64,000 bases of DNA from Pseudoteredinibacter isoporae (GCF_011602085.1 NZ_JAAONY010000003.1:310001-374000), one strand, 5' to 3'; counted from the stretch's first letter, positions 8,910 through 19,020 are shown. The notes: a model not told the origin generated them from the sequence alone. Numbers and translations are program-made.

Positions 8910-10331
8910 CTAGCGACCAAAGCCAGGTGGCAAACCACCACCTGGGGGCATACCTCCCGGAGGCATTCCACCTGGCGGCATACCACCACCACCCATCATG
9001 CCGCCCAGGCCTCGCATCATCTTGGCCATACCGCCGCCTTTCATTTTCTTCATCATCTTAGCCATCTGCTTATGCTGCTTCAGCAAACGGTTCAGATCCT
9101 GCATTTGAGTGCCGGAGCCGGCGATAATGCGGCGCTTGCGAGAACCGTTCAACAGATCCGGGTTTCGGCGTTCGGCAGGCGTCATGGAGTTAATGATCGC
9201 CTCCATCTGGCCAAACTGCTTACCCATGGCATTTTCATCCACCATTTGGGAGATGTTGCCCATGCCCGGCAGCTTATCCAGCATGCCGCCCATACCCCCC
9301 ATATTTTTCATTTGCTGAAACTGCTCTTTCAGATCCTCAAGATCAAACTTCTGACCTTTTTGAACCTTCTTAACCAGCTTCTCGGCTTTCGCCTTATCGA
9401 TCTTCTGCTCAGCCTGCTCGATCAGGGACATCACGTCGCCCATACCGAGGATGCGACTGGCGATTCGATCCGGATGGAACGGCTCCAACGCGTCAACCTT
9501 CTCGCCGACACCGATAAACTTGATGGGTTTTCCGGTGACCTGACGTACAGACAGCGCCGCACCACCACGGGCATCACCATCGGCCTTGGTCAGAATCACA
9601 CCGGTTAGCGGCAACGCCTCATTGAAGGCCTTGGCGGTATTCACCGCATCCTGACCAATCATGGCGTCGATCACAAACAGGGTTTCAACCGGATTGATCG
9701 CAGCGTGCAAGCCCTGAATTTCATCCATCAAAGTATCGTCGATGTGCAAACGGCCTGCGGTATCGACAATGACAACATCAATAAACTGCTTCTTGGCATG
9801 ATCAATGGCCGCCTGAGCGATATCCACCGGCTTTTGCTCAGTCGTCGACGGGAAGAAATCAACCTCAACTTCACCGGCCAGAGTTTCCAGCTGCTGGATC
9901 GCCGCCGGGCGATAGATATCCGCACTGACCACCAGAACCTTTTTCTTCTCACGCTCGCGCAGAAAACGAGCCAGCTTGGCTACCGATGTGGTCTTACCCG
10001 CCCCCTGCAAGCCAGCCATCAACACCACTGCAGGTGGTTGAGCAGCCAAATTCAGGGACTCGTTCGCCGCTCCCATCACATCAATTAACTCGGTTTCAAC
10101 AATCTTCAGAAACTGCTGACCCGGGTTCAGGGATTTGGCCACCTGGGAACCAATTGCCTTGGAGCGCACGCGATCCACAAAGGACTTAACCACAGGCAAA
10201 GCCACATCGGCTTCCAATAAAGCCTTACGCACTTCACGCAAAGTGCTTTTAATATTGTCATCGGTGAGACGTGCCTTGCCCGTAATGCTCTTGAGCGAAT
10301 GGGAAAGACGATCACTTAAATTGTCGAACAT
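8910..10331 (-). CDS. ffh: Signal recognition particle protein Ffh (SRP54)
   Basis: Ffh with the ffs RNA carries nascent inner-membrane proteins to FtsY. The 473-aa protein has the N domain, the G domain with GLQGAGKTT (P-loop), DTAGRLHID and TKADGDARGG, and a Met-rich M domain (MKNMGGMGGMLDKLPGMG, RKRRIIAGSGTQMQDLNRLL). The tail after the M domain is a Gly/Met/Pro-rich low-complexity segment with a GGMPP unit repeated about three times, longer than in E. coli. A TATACT box at 10424-10429 could be its -10. The matching ffs RNA gene is at 32.8 kb. Confidence 0.97.
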   Translation of the reverse strand: MFDNLSDRLSHSLKSITGKARLTDDNIKSTLREVRKALLEADVALPVVKSFVDRVRSKAIGSQVAKSLNPGQQFLKIVETELIDVMGAANESLNLAAQPPAVVLMAGLQGAGKTTSVAKLARFLREREKKKVLVVSADIYRPAAIQQLETLAGEVEVDFFPSTTEQKPVDIAQAAIDHAKKQFIDVVIVDTAGRLHIDDTLMDEIQGLHAAINPVETLFVIDAMIGQDAVNTAKAFNEALPLTGVILTKADGDARGGAALSVRQVTGKPIKFIGVGEKVDALEPFHPDRIASRILGMGDVMSLIEQAEQKIDKAKAEKLVKKVQKGQKFDLEDLKEQFQQMKNMGGMGGMLDKLPGMGNISQMVDENAMGKQFGQMEAIINSMTPAERRNPDLLNGSRKRRIIAGSGTQMQDLNRLLKQHKQMAKMMKKMKGGGMAKMMRGLGGMMGGGGMPPGGMPPGGMPPGGGLPPGFGR

Positions 10332-10556
10332 GGTGCTGTTGCAACTCCAACATAAAGGCAGCTAATTCGCCTTTGGGTTAAACATTGACCGGGCGCCGCG
10401 ATGGGCGAACGCAAAAGGCCAGCAGTATAGCAGAGCCCAAAGCCTTGAGTAAGCTCTGAAAATCAGTGATAAAACTTCTCATTAAGCCCTCCTTATGACA
10501 CACTTAGCGGCTTAACTTATGCGTCCCCATATGCCAAAGCCAAGGAATCTGTGTTG

Positions 10557-11348
10557 ATGCTCACCACTGCCAGTTTGATTCTCGCGATAGTCTGCTATCT
10601 GGCTATCTTTGGTTTTATTCTAGGGGAGATCAGGCATCAACAGACTGCAAAGCCGAACCACCTTCGCGCCCTGCTGATCCCCGCCCTCGTCTTCCATGGT
10701 GCGGGCCTGGTCTTTCAGTTTATGAGCGGCGGTGAAGTTTCGCTCAGCTTCTTCAAGGTACCGTCATTGTTGGTATGGCTTATCAATGTCGTCATCCTGA
10801 TAAGCAGTTTACGCAAACCAACTTTGAATGTTCTGCTGCTGGTCAGCCCGATGAGTGTTATTGCCATCGCCTGCACCTTGATCTTTAACAGCAACGAACA
10901 AAGCCTGCAGTTAAATACCGGCACCAGCATTCATATTTTGCTGTCTTTGCTCGCCTATAGCCTGCTGACGATTGCGACCATGCAGGCCCTACTGCTGGCT
11001 TATCAGAATCACCAACTGCGCAACAAGCACATCAGTGGCATGGTACGCCTGCTCCCCCCACTGCAGACAATGGAAGCACTGCTGTTTGAGCTATTATGGG
11101 TTGGCTTCGCCTTACTCAGCATTTCGATTTTGACCGGCACCTTGTTTGTTGATATTGATCCCGAGCAGCCCATGGCTCACAAGATTTTCTTTTCAACCGC
11201 CTCCTGGCTGATCTATGCCACCCTATTGTTTGGACGACACTTTAAAGGCTGGCGTGGCAATACCGCCATTCGCTTTACGCTGGGGGGCTTTATCGCTCTT
11301 ATGCTGGCCTATTTCGGCAGCAAACTGGTGCTTGAGCTTATTCTCTAA
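10557..11348 (+). CDS. ypjD: YpjD/CcsA-like inner membrane protein (cytochrome c assembly family)
   Basis: The protein has about eight membrane helices and the family's architecture: an N-terminal helix (TASLILAIVCYLAIFGFIL), SIHILLSLLAYSLLTIATMQALLLAYQ, and LLFELLWVGFALLSISILTG with DPEQPMAHKIFFSTASWLIYATLLFGRHFKGWRG. The CcsA/HemX group handles haem in cytochrome c assembly; YpjD itself is of unsettled function. It lies divergently from ffh and just upstream of a CorC-type gene, as in E. coli and Pseudomonas. A GTG at 10551 is an alternative start; the ATG at 10557 is better spaced from AAGGAA. Confidence 0.82.
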   Translation: MLTTASLILAIVCYLAIFGFILGEIRHQQTAKPNHLRALLIPALVFHGAGLVFQFMSGGEVSLSFFKVPSLLVWLINVVILISSLRKPTLNVLLLVSPMSVIAIACTLIFNSNEQSLQLNTGTSIHILLSLLAYSLLTIATMQALLLAYQNHQLRNKHISGMVRLLPPLQTMEALLFELLWVGFALLSISILTGTLFVDIDPEQPMAHKIFFSTASWLIYATLLFGRHFKGWRGNTAIRFTLGGFIALMLAYFGSKLVLELIL

Positions 11349-11417
11349 CACACTCGACTCAAGCGGCCCACAGAGCAGGCATTTCACGCTTGATTCTAAT
11401 CAGCGTCTGCTTCACTA

Positions 11418-12719
11418 TTGCAGCTAATAATAGCGACCCAGGTTAATCCCTTCTTGAACGAGATACCCATAAGCCTGCTCTTGATAGCATTGGCTGTTTT
11501 AGTTCTGCTTTCCGCATTTTTTTCCAGCTCAGAAACCGGCATGATGGCGCTCAACCGCTATCGCCTGCGTCATCTCAGCAATAATGGTAACCGCAGTGCC
11601 AAACGTGTTTCCAAGCTTCTTCAACGCCCCGACCGCCTGATTGGCGTTATCCTGATTGGCAACAATCTGGTGAATATTGCAGCGGCGTCGATCACCACGA
11701 TTATTGGTACCGCCCTCTATGGTGCAAAAGGTGCCATCTTCGGCAGCATCCTGCTGACACTGGTTATCCTGATCTTTTCAGAGGTAACGCCCAAAACCAT
11801 CGCGGCACTCTACCCGGAAAAAATCGCCTTTCCAGCCAGCTTTATCCTGCGACCTCTGTTGTTCCTGTTGATTCCAGCCGTGTGGTTAGTGAATGGTGTA
11901 TCCAATGGCCTTGCCCGGCTGATTGGGATCAACCCTCAGGATCATGGAAATAATGAACTTCTTCGTCCAGAAGAACTTCGCACGGCGGTGGATGAAGCCG
12001 GTGACCTGATCCCCGACCAACACCAGGGCATGCTGCTGAATATCCTCGATCTCGAAAAGGCAACCGTAGAGGACATTATGGTGCCCCGTAATGAAGTGAT
12101 CGGTCTCGATATCGAAGAAGATGTACCAACCCTGATGGAACAAATTCGCAGCAGCGCCTATACCCGCTTGCCGGTTTACCAGGGCGACATCAATAATATT
12201 GTCGGCGTAATGCATCTGCGCAATGCTGCAAAATTTATCTACGGGGGTGATGAAACCATTACCCACGAAGCTATCAAACGCTTTGCCCGTGAACCCTATT
12301 TCGTGCCGGAATCCACACCACTTCATGTTCAGCTGTTAAATTTCCAGAAAGAAAAACGCCGCATTGCCATTGCTGTGGATGAATACGGTGATGTTCAAGG
12401 CATCGTCACTCTGGAAGATTTGCTGGAGGAAATTGTCGGCGACTTCACCACCAACCTGGCCGAAGAAGCTCAACAGGAAATCAGTCCGCTGAACGATGGC
12501 TGGTTTGCCATTGAAGGCGGCACCTCCATACGGGACATAAATAAACAGTTGGGCTGGGAATTACCCATTGATGGCCCCAAAACCTTGAACGGTTTGATTC
12601 TGGAACATATCGAATCCATTCCGGCCGGCCATATGGGATTCAGCCTGGGACGTTTTCAATTCGAGACATCGAAAATCAGTAACAATATGATCGAAGTGGC
12701 CAACGTGCGACGGAAATAA
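11418..12719 (+). CDS. CNNM/CorC-type transporter with CBS pair (YfjD-like)
   Basis: Order of domains: DUF21/CNNM membrane domain (residues ~15-180, with FFSSSETGMMALNRYRLRHL and ILIFSEVTPKTIAALYPEKI), a CBS pair (VEDIMVPRNEVIGLD and IAVDEYGDVQGIVTLEDLLEEIVGDF) and the C-terminal CorC/HlyC domain. The family is linked to Mg2+/Co2+ homeostasis. The open frame starts at a TTG (11418) without a clear ribosome binding site. A second TTG at 11454 (LNEIPISLL) would match the usual N-terminus of relatives, so the start is uncertain. It follows ypjD by 69 bp on the same strand. Confidence 0.85.
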   Translation: MQLIIATQVNPFLNEIPISLLLIALAVLVLLSAFFSSSETGMMALNRYRLRHLSNNGNRSAKRVSKLLQRPDRLIGVILIGNNLVNIAAASITTIIGTALYGAKGAIFGSILLTLVILIFSEVTPKTIAALYPEKIAFPASFILRPLLFLLIPAVWLVNGVSNGLARLIGINPQDHGNNELLRPEELRTAVDEAGDLIPDQHQGMLLNILDLEKATVEDIMVPRNEVIGLDIEEDVPTLMEQIRSSAYTRLPVYQGDINNIVGVMHLRNAAKFIYGGDETITHEAIKRFAREPYFVPESTPLHVQLLNFQKEKRRIAIAVDEYGDVQGIVTLEDLLEEIVGDFTTNLAEEAQQEISPLNDGWFAIEGGTSIRDINKQLGWELPIDGPKTLNGLILEHIESIPAGHMGFSLGRFQFETSKISNNMIEVANVRRK

Positions 12720-12900
12720 GAGAATTTACGCTTAAATCCGCCAACGAATATCCGGTCTACTGCTACAATTGCCTAGAGGCCCGCTGTATCTGCACAGCGA
12801 AACGGCTAAAAACAAAAATAAGGCTCACAGGGATGAGAACCTTGTACTCACAGGGCAGTTAACCGTCTCGGTCAGGGCATTATCTTTACAGAATCTTGTT

Positions 12901-15900
12901 ATGGTTTTTGCATCCCGCTTTAGCAAGCTGATTGTTGGCTTGCTGCTCTGTACATTCAGTCTCGTGAGTCCAGGACGCGCGGCGGACATATTCGATTTAG
13001 GGGCCCCCTATTTCGAAACTGTGTTGCAGGGCAATTACGATCTGCCCACTATTACCGATCTTGGCCAGGGCAAAGACGGCTTGATCTGGATAGCAACCTA
13101 CGAAGGCTTGTACCAGTTCGACGGGTATCAGGTTATCCCCGCTCCCTACTTCAACGAGAATGCCGAACAATTTCCCAACCATTGGGTTAGAAAGATATCT
13201 ATTGGCCCGCAAGGCAAAATTTGGGTCGGCACAGCCGCGTCAGGCTTATACGTCTTAAACCCCGAAGACCGACGTTTTACGCAATACAGAATCAAGGCTG
13301 AGCAGCAGAGCAGCTATCCGTCCATCAATCGCATTATCCCCTTAAATGGGCAGGAAGCCTGGCTGGCCACCAGTCAGGGCCTATTCCGCTATCATTTGCA
13401 AAAGGGAATTTTAAAAGCGTACACCTCAAAAGAAGATGGGCTCAGTGCCAGAGTGATCAGCGCGCTGCTATTGGATAAGAACGGGCAACTCTGGTTTGGC
13501 AGTACGGCAGGTGTCGACCGTTTCAAAAAAGATGGAGAGACCATTGACGCCATGTTTCGGGATTTGAACGAATCGGATCTGAGCCAGCAAACCCTCACCA
13601 AAATTTTTCAAAGTCGCGATGGCACCCTGTGGTTTGGCACCTTCGGCAAAGGCGCCTATCGTCGAACGCTGTTCGGCAATATAGAAAAGCTCGATACGGA
13701 CGATTGGGTAAAAGATATTATTCAACTGCCAAACGGCCAAATCTGGATCAGCACTGCACGCAGCGGCATTCAGATTTTTGATGAAGTCAGCGGCCAACTG
13801 ATTGGCTCACACCGTCACAGTGAAAGCAGCGAAGCCAGTTTTGACAGTGATAATGCCGGTGCGTTTTTACTGGATCGATCTGGCCTGCTGTGGATTTCCA
13901 CATTGGGCAAGGGCCTGAGCCGAATTAACATCGCCAATCATTTTTCTCGCAGCCTGGCACATTCACCCGGCGACCCACAAAGCCTGAGCCATAACGACAT
14001 CTATGCCGTTTTTGAAGACAAAGATGGGTTTCTGTGGTTTTCCACCTACGGAAAAGGCATTGATATTTTCGACCCAGCGGTTGGCAAAGTCGATCGTATT
14101 CTGCCGGCACCGGGAAAAGAAAATCAACTCCAGGAAGGTACGGTAAAAGCCATCAGCCAGAGCCTCGATGGTAGCATCTGGCTGGGCGGATTGAACCGCG
14201 GCCTTTATCGAATTAAAGACCCCGGACAAGCCAACAAAACACTGGAACGTTTCACAACAGAAGACGGTTTGTTTTCCAACAAAATTTTTCGACTTCTCCC
14301 AGAAGAAAATGGTGATGTCTTGGTAATAACCCGACGGGGGATCAATCGTTTTCTGGAAAAAGAAAATCGTCTGGAAAGAATTCAGGAGAGTGAATTTTCA
14401 AAAACCGCGGCACTGTATTACAAAGTGCATATGGACAATGGTGATTTGTGGCTTGGTGGACCGGCTGCCCTGTTTTACCTGCCAAAAGGTGGCGACAGCT
14501 TACAAAGGGTCAGTCTCGATGAAACACTGACAGAACATTTAAAAAATAATCGCATCCTGGCTCTGCACCGACTCAATGATCGAGAGCTTATTCTTATCAG
14601 CCAATCGGCCTGGTTCAAGATGACTCTAAATCCTGACGATGTATCGATCAGCAGTGAAAACATTCCAGGCGATACTTTTAACAATGTTGAAGCTTATCCC
14701 GGACCCGACGGGCGCTATTGGGGAGCAAACTTTGTATTCGATTTTGAATCCGGAAAAACACAATTTTTAAGCCATGCGGACGGAGTTTATCACCGCATCC
14801 GCCGCCCAATGGCCTCCACCAAAACCCGAGACGGCAGTTACATTTTCGGCGGAGCCAATGGCGTCAGTATTCTTAAACCCGAACAATTTAATAGCTGGAC
14901 CTATAAGCCACCACTGATCATTAACCGAATCGATATTGACGGTAAACCCTTGCCAAGCCCTGGCAGCTCCCTATCCCTCGCACCGAACAACCATGGCTTC
15001 TCGGTCAGTTTTTCAGCGCTGGATTATTCGGACCCCCATCGTATTCTCTATGCCTATCGTTTACTGGGTTATGATGACACATGGACCTACACCGACTCTT
15101 CTCGACGCATTGCCACCTATACCAACTTGAATCCCGGTGACTATGAACTGCAGGTACGAGCAAGCAACCGCCTGGGGGACTGGAGCCCTGAACAACTGAG
15201 TGTTCCTGTTAGCATTGCCCCCGCATGGTATGAAACCCTGGCGTTCCGCATCGCCGCCGTTGCCGCAGGTCTCGGACTGCTCTATCTGCTGTTTTACCTG
15301 AGATTGCGCCACCTTGAGCATCGCCGCCGGGTTCTGGAAAAAGTTGTCGATCAACGTACTCAGGAACTGAGCGAATCTCTGGACACATTGCAACGCACCC
15401 AGGCACAACTGGTGGCCAGTGAAAAACACGCATCTTTGGGTCGCCTGGTTCGAGGGATGGCCCATGAGTTAAACACTCCGCTTGGTGTCGTTACCATGGC
15501 CTCTTCGGTTATCAGCGATTGCAGCCAGCAGAGCCTGCACGCGATTCCAGACAGCGACGCTAAAACCAAAGAACAGCTTTCTCGCAAACTCAATGGTGCG
15601 GACGGCTTAATGCAGAAAAATCTGCATCGACTGAATCAGCTGATCAGTAACTTCAAGCTACTCGCCGGTGATGAACACGATGAAGACATCCGTGACATTG
15701 TTTTTCACGATTTGCTGGAGAAAGTTCTGCTGCAATTACAGGGGCAGTTTATCGAAGGGAAGGTCAAACTGTTTATTGACGGCCCACAAGAACTCCGCCT
15801 GCATTGCCGGGAGATTAGCCTTTTCCATGTGTTGAAAGAGCTTATTCAGAATGCTCTGGAGCACGCCTTCGATGGTGAACAAGAAGATGCGGCCATCCAT

Positions 15901-16164
15901 ATCAATTATGAAGTCGTCGAAGAAAAGCTGAAAATCAGCATTGGCGACAATGGCCAGGGCATTGTGCCTGAGCTTATTGAAAAAATATTTGATCCTTTTG
16001 TCGCCGCGAATGCCAACAATGTGGGGCTCGGCCTGCACGCCGCTTTCAACAACAGCAGTCAGCAGCTGAAAGGTGAAATCAGCTGCTACAATCTGGAACA
16101 GGGCTGCTGCTTTGAGTTACTGATACCCACGCAGGTTCAAAACCCTGCGGATGATAAGGCCTAA
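12901..16164 (+). CDS. Beta-propeller sensor histidine kinase (Reg_prop, Y_Y_Y, HisKA/HATPase)
   Basis: The 1087-aa protein has a signal peptide (residues 1 to ~27), then ~14 short blades of the type DGxIWIGT-x-x-GLYRF (about 40-660), the usual two-propeller periplasmic sensor. A Y_Y_Y immunoglobulin-like domain follows (~668-775), one membrane helix (~782-803), a coiled linker and a histidine kinase. The H-box is MAHELNTPLG with His855; the ATPase shows ELIQNALEHAF, GDNGQGIV, IFDPF and GLGLHAA. The open frame begins at a TTG at 12769, but the ATG at 12901 starts the signal peptide. No receiver domain is fused and no response regulator gene lies next to it. The ligand is unknown; relatives often sense glycans. 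Confidence 0.87.
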   Translation: MVFASRFSKLIVGLLLCTFSLVSPGRAADIFDLGAPYFETVLQGNYDLPTITDLGQGKDGLIWIATYEGLYQFDGYQVIPAPYFNENAEQFPNHWVRKISIGPQGKIWVGTAASGLYVLNPEDRRFTQYRIKAEQQSSYPSINRIIPLNGQEAWLATSQGLFRYHLQKGILKAYTSKEDGLSARVISALLLDKNGQLWFGSTAGVDRFKKDGETIDAMFRDLNESDLSQQTLTKIFQSRDGTLWFGTFGKGAYRRTLFGNIEKLDTDDWVKDIIQLPNGQIWISTARSGIQIFDEVSGQLIGSHRHSESSEASFDSDNAGAFLLDRSGLLWISTLGKGLSRINIANHFSRSLAHSPGDPQSLSHNDIYAVFEDKDGFLWFSTYGKGIDIFDPAVGKVDRILPAPGKENQLQEGTVKAISQSLDGSIWLGGLNRGLYRIKDPGQANKTLERFTTEDGLFSNKIFRLLPEENGDVLVITRRGINRFLEKENRLERIQESEFSKTAALYYKVHMDNGDLWLGGPAALFYLPKGGDSLQRVSLDETLTEHLKNNRILALHRLNDRELILISQSAWFKMTLNPDDVSISSENIPGDTFNNVEAYPGPDGRYWGANFVFDFESGKTQFLSHADGVYHRIRRPMASTKTRDGSYIFGGANGVSILKPEQFNSWTYKPPLIINRIDIDGKPLPSPGSSLSLAPNNHGFSVSFSALDYSDPHRILYAYRLLGYDDTWTYTDSSRRIATYTNLNPGDYELQVRASNRLGDWSPEQLSVPVSIAPAWYETLAFRIAAVAAGLGLLYLLFYLRLRHLEHRRRVLEKVVDQRTQELSESLDTLQRTQAQLVASEKHASLGRLVRGMAHELNTPLGVVTMASSVISDCSQQSLHAIPDSDAKTKEQLSRKLNGADGLMQKNLHRLNQLISNFKLLAGDEHDEDIRDIVFHDLLEKVLLQLQGQFIEGKVKLFIDGPQELRLHCREISLFHVLKELIQNALEHAFDGEQEDAAIHINYEVVEEKLKISIGDNGQGIVPELIEKIFDPFVAANANNVGLGLHAAFNNSSQQLKGEISCYNLEQGCCFELLIPTQVQNPADDKA

Positions 16165-16185
16165 ATCCAATCTACATCCGCACCT

Positions 16186-16512
16186 TTAACCTACCGCGCA
16201 GCGAATACAGTAGATGGTGTGAGGAACAATTTTAAGGCGTTCAAGGGCAATATCTTCTCCACAGCGCTCACAAACGCCGTAACCGCCCTCTTCAATTCGA
16301 CGCAAGGACTGTTTGATTTGCGCAAGCTCGTTACTAACCTCACAGCCAATTGCTTCCAGAACCTCATCATTCTCACGTTCAACCGCCTGTTCAGCGAAAT
16401 CCGCCGACAGTGGCTCATTGCGATGACTGACATGTTCTTCCACCCTGGCTAAACGACCTTCCAATTCCGCTTGCCGGGCCAGTAAATGATCTCGGATTTG
16501 CTCTAGTGACAT
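16186..16512 (-). CDS. DksA/TraR family C4 zinc-finger protein
   Basis: The 108-aa protein has a long helical N-terminus and a C-terminal zinc finger, CERCGEDIALERL and YCIRC, with all four cysteines present. DksA-like proteins act in the RNA polymerase secondary channel; short members such as YbiI are poorly defined, and the Asp residues of the DksA coiled-coil tip cannot be aligned with confidence. The frame extends to 16572, but the ATG at 16512 has GAGG at 9 nt spacing. It is convergent with the histidine kinase gene, 21 bp apart. Confidence 0.82.
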   Translation of the reverse strand: MSLEQIRDHLLARQAELEGRLARVEEHVSHRNEPLSADFAEQAVERENDEVLEAIGCEVSNELAQIKQSLRRIEEGGYGVCERCGEDIALERLKIVPHTIYCIRCAVG

Positions 16513-16603
16513 AATCTCAATCCTCGGCTGCCTTGTTTCAAAATCAATTAAAACAAGGTTAAAGCATAGCAAAGATTGAGATTTTGATATAAATCAGAAA
16601 GGC

Positions 16604-16625
16604 AGGCGCCAATGGGATGGCGCCT
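16604..16625 (-). terminator. Hairpin after the MoxR/VWA operon
   Basis: AGGCGCC pairs with GGCGCCT around an 8-nt loop, 7 bp past the stop of the VWA gene on the minus strand. The T-rich stretch after it (GCCTTTCTG) is imperfect. Confidence 0.5.
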
Positions 16626-16631
16626 TGGGGA

Positions 16632-17807
16632 TCACTTGGTAAGAAACTTGATGCCCTCGTCCAAGCCTTCCAGAGTCAGAGGGTACATATGACCATCAAC
16701 CAGATCTTTAATCATGTCGATGGTTTGGGTGTAACGCCAATATTTCTTGGCTGTCGGGTTTAACCAGATTACCTTGTCGAAAGTTTCGGTAAGACGGTTC
16801 ATCCACACATAACCCGCCTCTTCATTCATGTACTCGACACTGCCGTACTGACTGGTCACTTCATAGGGTGCCATCGAAGCATCGCCAATAAAGATGACCT
16901 TATAGTCGCTGCTGTAGGTGTGCAAAACATCGAACAGAGGCGTGGTTTCAGTGTTTCGACGCATATTGTCTTTCCACACCGAATCGTAAATAAAATTGTG
17001 GAAATAGAAATACTCCATGTGCTTGAACTCGGTTTTACACGCCGAGAACAACTCCTCACAGAGACGCACATAGGGGTCCATCGAACCACCCACATCAAAA
17101 AACAACAACACTTTCACGGCATTGTGTCGCTCAGGCACCATTTTGATGTCCAAGAGGCCGGCATTGCGAGCGGTTGAACGAATGGTATCGTCGAGGTCCA
17201 ACTCATCCTCAGCACCCTGGCGAGCAAATTTGCGCAACTTACGTAAGGCCATCTTGATATTGCGCGTACCCAGCTCTACTTCATCGTCGAGATTTTTAAA
17301 TTCGCGCTTTTCCCAAACCTTGGTCGCGCGCTTGTTACGGCTTTCACCACCGACGCGAATACCTTCCGGGTTGTAACCACTGTGGCCAAAGGGTGAAGTA
17401 CCGCCGGTACCGATCCATTTATTGCCACCTTCGTGGCGCTTTTTCTGTTCTTCCAAACGCTTTTTAAATTCCTCGATCAGCTTTTCCAAGCCACCCAGGG
17501 ATTCAATCTGTGCCTTCTCTTCTTCCGAGAGGTTTTTGATGAATTCGGAACGCAGCCAATCTTCGGGAATCAGCGCTTCAATAATGTCATCAAGCCCCTC
17601 GAGGTCTTTGAAGTAAGCACCAAAGGCTCTATCAAATTTATCGAAGTGCTTTTCGTCTTTAATCAGACAGGTGCGCGACAGAAGATAGAAATCGTCGATA
17701 CTGCCAAAGGCCAGATGTTTTTCCATCGCCTCCAGCAACACCAATAATTCCTTGATTGAGACTGGCACATTGGCATTGCGCAAGCCATAAAAAAAGTTAA
17801 CCAGCAT
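16632..17807 (-). CDS. VWA-domain protein of the CoxE-like type
   Basis: The 391-aa cytoplasmic protein begins with MLVNFFYGLRNANVPVSIKELLVLLEA, typical of CoxE-like VWA proteins. It has a charged middle with a GNKWIGTGGTSPFGHSG segment and a C-terminal VWA domain. The MIDAS-like loop reads FFDVGGSMDPY, in which Gly replaces the first Ser of DxSxS, as is common in this subgroup. It is paired with a MoxR ATPase 55 bp upstream on the same strand. MoxR-VWA pairs act as chaperone or metal-insertion modules for partner proteins; the partner here is not evident. Confidence 0.82.
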   Translation of the reverse strand: MLVNFFYGLRNANVPVSIKELLVLLEAMEKHLAFGSIDDFYLLSRTCLIKDEKHFDKFDRAFGAYFKDLEGLDDIIEALIPEDWLRSEFIKNLSEEEKAQIESLGGLEKLIEEFKKRLEEQKKRHEGGNKWIGTGGTSPFGHSGYNPEGIRVGGESRNKRATKVWEKREFKNLDDEVELGTRNIKMALRKLRKFARQGAEDELDLDDTIRSTARNAGLLDIKMVPERHNAVKVLLFFDVGGSMDPYVRLCEELFSACKTEFKHMEYFYFHNFIYDSVWKDNMRRNTETTPLFDVLHTYSSDYKVIFIGDASMAPYEVTSQYGSVEYMNEEAGYVWMNRLTETFDKVIWLNPTAKKYWRYTQTIDMIKDLVDGHMYPLTLEGLDEGIKFLTK

Positions 17808-17862
17808 GCATGCAACCTTTTTGCATTAATGTTTGCCGTTCTTTGAAAGCAGAGATCCGCGC

Positions 17863-18708
17863 TTAGCGGCTCTCGCGACGCACCATAAAGGCCAGGCGTT
17901 CGAGCATATGAACGTCCTGCTCGTTTTTAAGCAACGCACCATACAAAGGTGGGATGGCTTTGCTGGCATCGCGATTCTTCAAAACTTCATCCGGGATATC
18001 GTCCGCCAACAACAGCTTCAACCAATCGATCAATTCGGATGTCGAAGGTTTCTTCTTCAAGCCAGGCACTTTGCGCACATCAAAGAAAATGTCCAGGGCT
18101 TCATTCACCAGATCACCTTTGATGCTCGGATAATGAACATCGATGATTTGCATCATGGTGTCGCGATCCGGGAAGTTGATGTAGTGGAAGAAACAGCGAC
18201 GCAGGAATGCATCAGGCAATTCTTTTTCATTGTTACTGGTGATAATCACGATGGGGCGTTTCTTCGCCTTGATGGTCTCGCCAGTCTCGTACACGAAGAA
18301 TTCCATCTTATCGATTTCAACCAGCAAATCGTTGGGGAACTCGATATCGGCTTTGTCGATTTCGTCAATCAGCAATACCACCTGCTCATCGGCTTCAAAA
18401 GCTTCCCACAGCTTGCCTTTTTTGATGTAGTTCTTGATGTCGTGAACCTTGTCATCACCCAACTGAGAGTCACGCAGACGGGATACCGCATCGTATTCAT
18501 ATAAACCCTGCTGGGCTTTGGTGGTTGATTTGATGTGCCACTGGATCAATCGCAGACCCAAAGACTCAGCCACTTCTTCAGCCAACATGGTTTTGCCGGT
18601 ACCCGGCTCACCTTTGATCAGGAGCGGACGCTCCAGGGTCACTGCCGCATTGACTGCCATGCGCAAATCATCGGTGGCAACGTACTTATCGGTACCTTTA
18701 AAACTCAT
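17863..18708 (-). CDS. MoxR-family AAA+ ATPase
   Basis: The 281-aa protein has Walker A (IKGEPGTGKTML), Walker B (LLIDEIDKAD), the sensor 1 region (PIVIITSNNEKELPDAFLRRC) with its arginine finger and the C-terminal lid. MoxR ATPases act with VWA proteins to remodel or load clients. The frame extends to 18729; the ATG at 18708 (MSFKGTDKY) follows GGGAG at good spacing. The VWA gene next downstream is almost certainly co-transcribed. Confidence 0.88.
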   Translation of the reverse strand: MSFKGTDKYVATDDLRMAVNAAVTLERPLLIKGEPGTGKTMLAEEVAESLGLRLIQWHIKSTTKAQQGLYEYDAVSRLRDSQLGDDKVHDIKNYIKKGKLWEAFEADEQVVLLIDEIDKADIEFPNDLLVEIDKMEFFVYETGETIKAKKRPIVIITSNNEKELPDAFLRRCFFHYINFPDRDTMMQIIDVHYPSIKGDLVNEALDIFFDVRKVPGLKKKPSTSELIDWLKLLLADDIPDEVLKNRDASKAIPPLYGALLKNEQDVHMLERLAFMVRRESR

Positions 18709-19020
18709 ACTTTCACTCCCAAGGGGCATAACTGTGTAGATTCATTGCTGGCAGATACTAACACAGGCGCTAAAAGCCCCGCAGTGGCAAAAAACATCAT
18801 GGCTTTGGTGAAAAGCGCCAAGGCCGAAAGCCTTGTAAATCGGACCATTGCGGGCCAATGCGCGCAAACAACATTCAGATCCAGGCCGGGACAGGTCCTA
18901 TAGAGGCGCTTAAATCAACAAAAGTTGATATTAACCTTAAGAGTAAACTGTAAATCAAAGAAATTTATTCGAAACATCAGAGGGCATGGCCGGACTCGAC
19001 CACAACAGAGAGGTCTATAG
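18709..19020. other. Intergenic region upstream of the MoxR operon
   Basis: About 310 bp without a convincing gene. It must hold the promoter of the MoxR operon. Small hairpins are visible (AAGGC-CGAAA-GCCTT near 18820) but no clear sigma-70 pair, RNA gene or operator stands out. Confidence 0.4.

Noticed and set aside
12769-12900. 44-residue N-terminal extension of the histidine kinase
   Set aside because: It starts at TTG, is polar and precedes a clear signal peptide at the ATG 12901.
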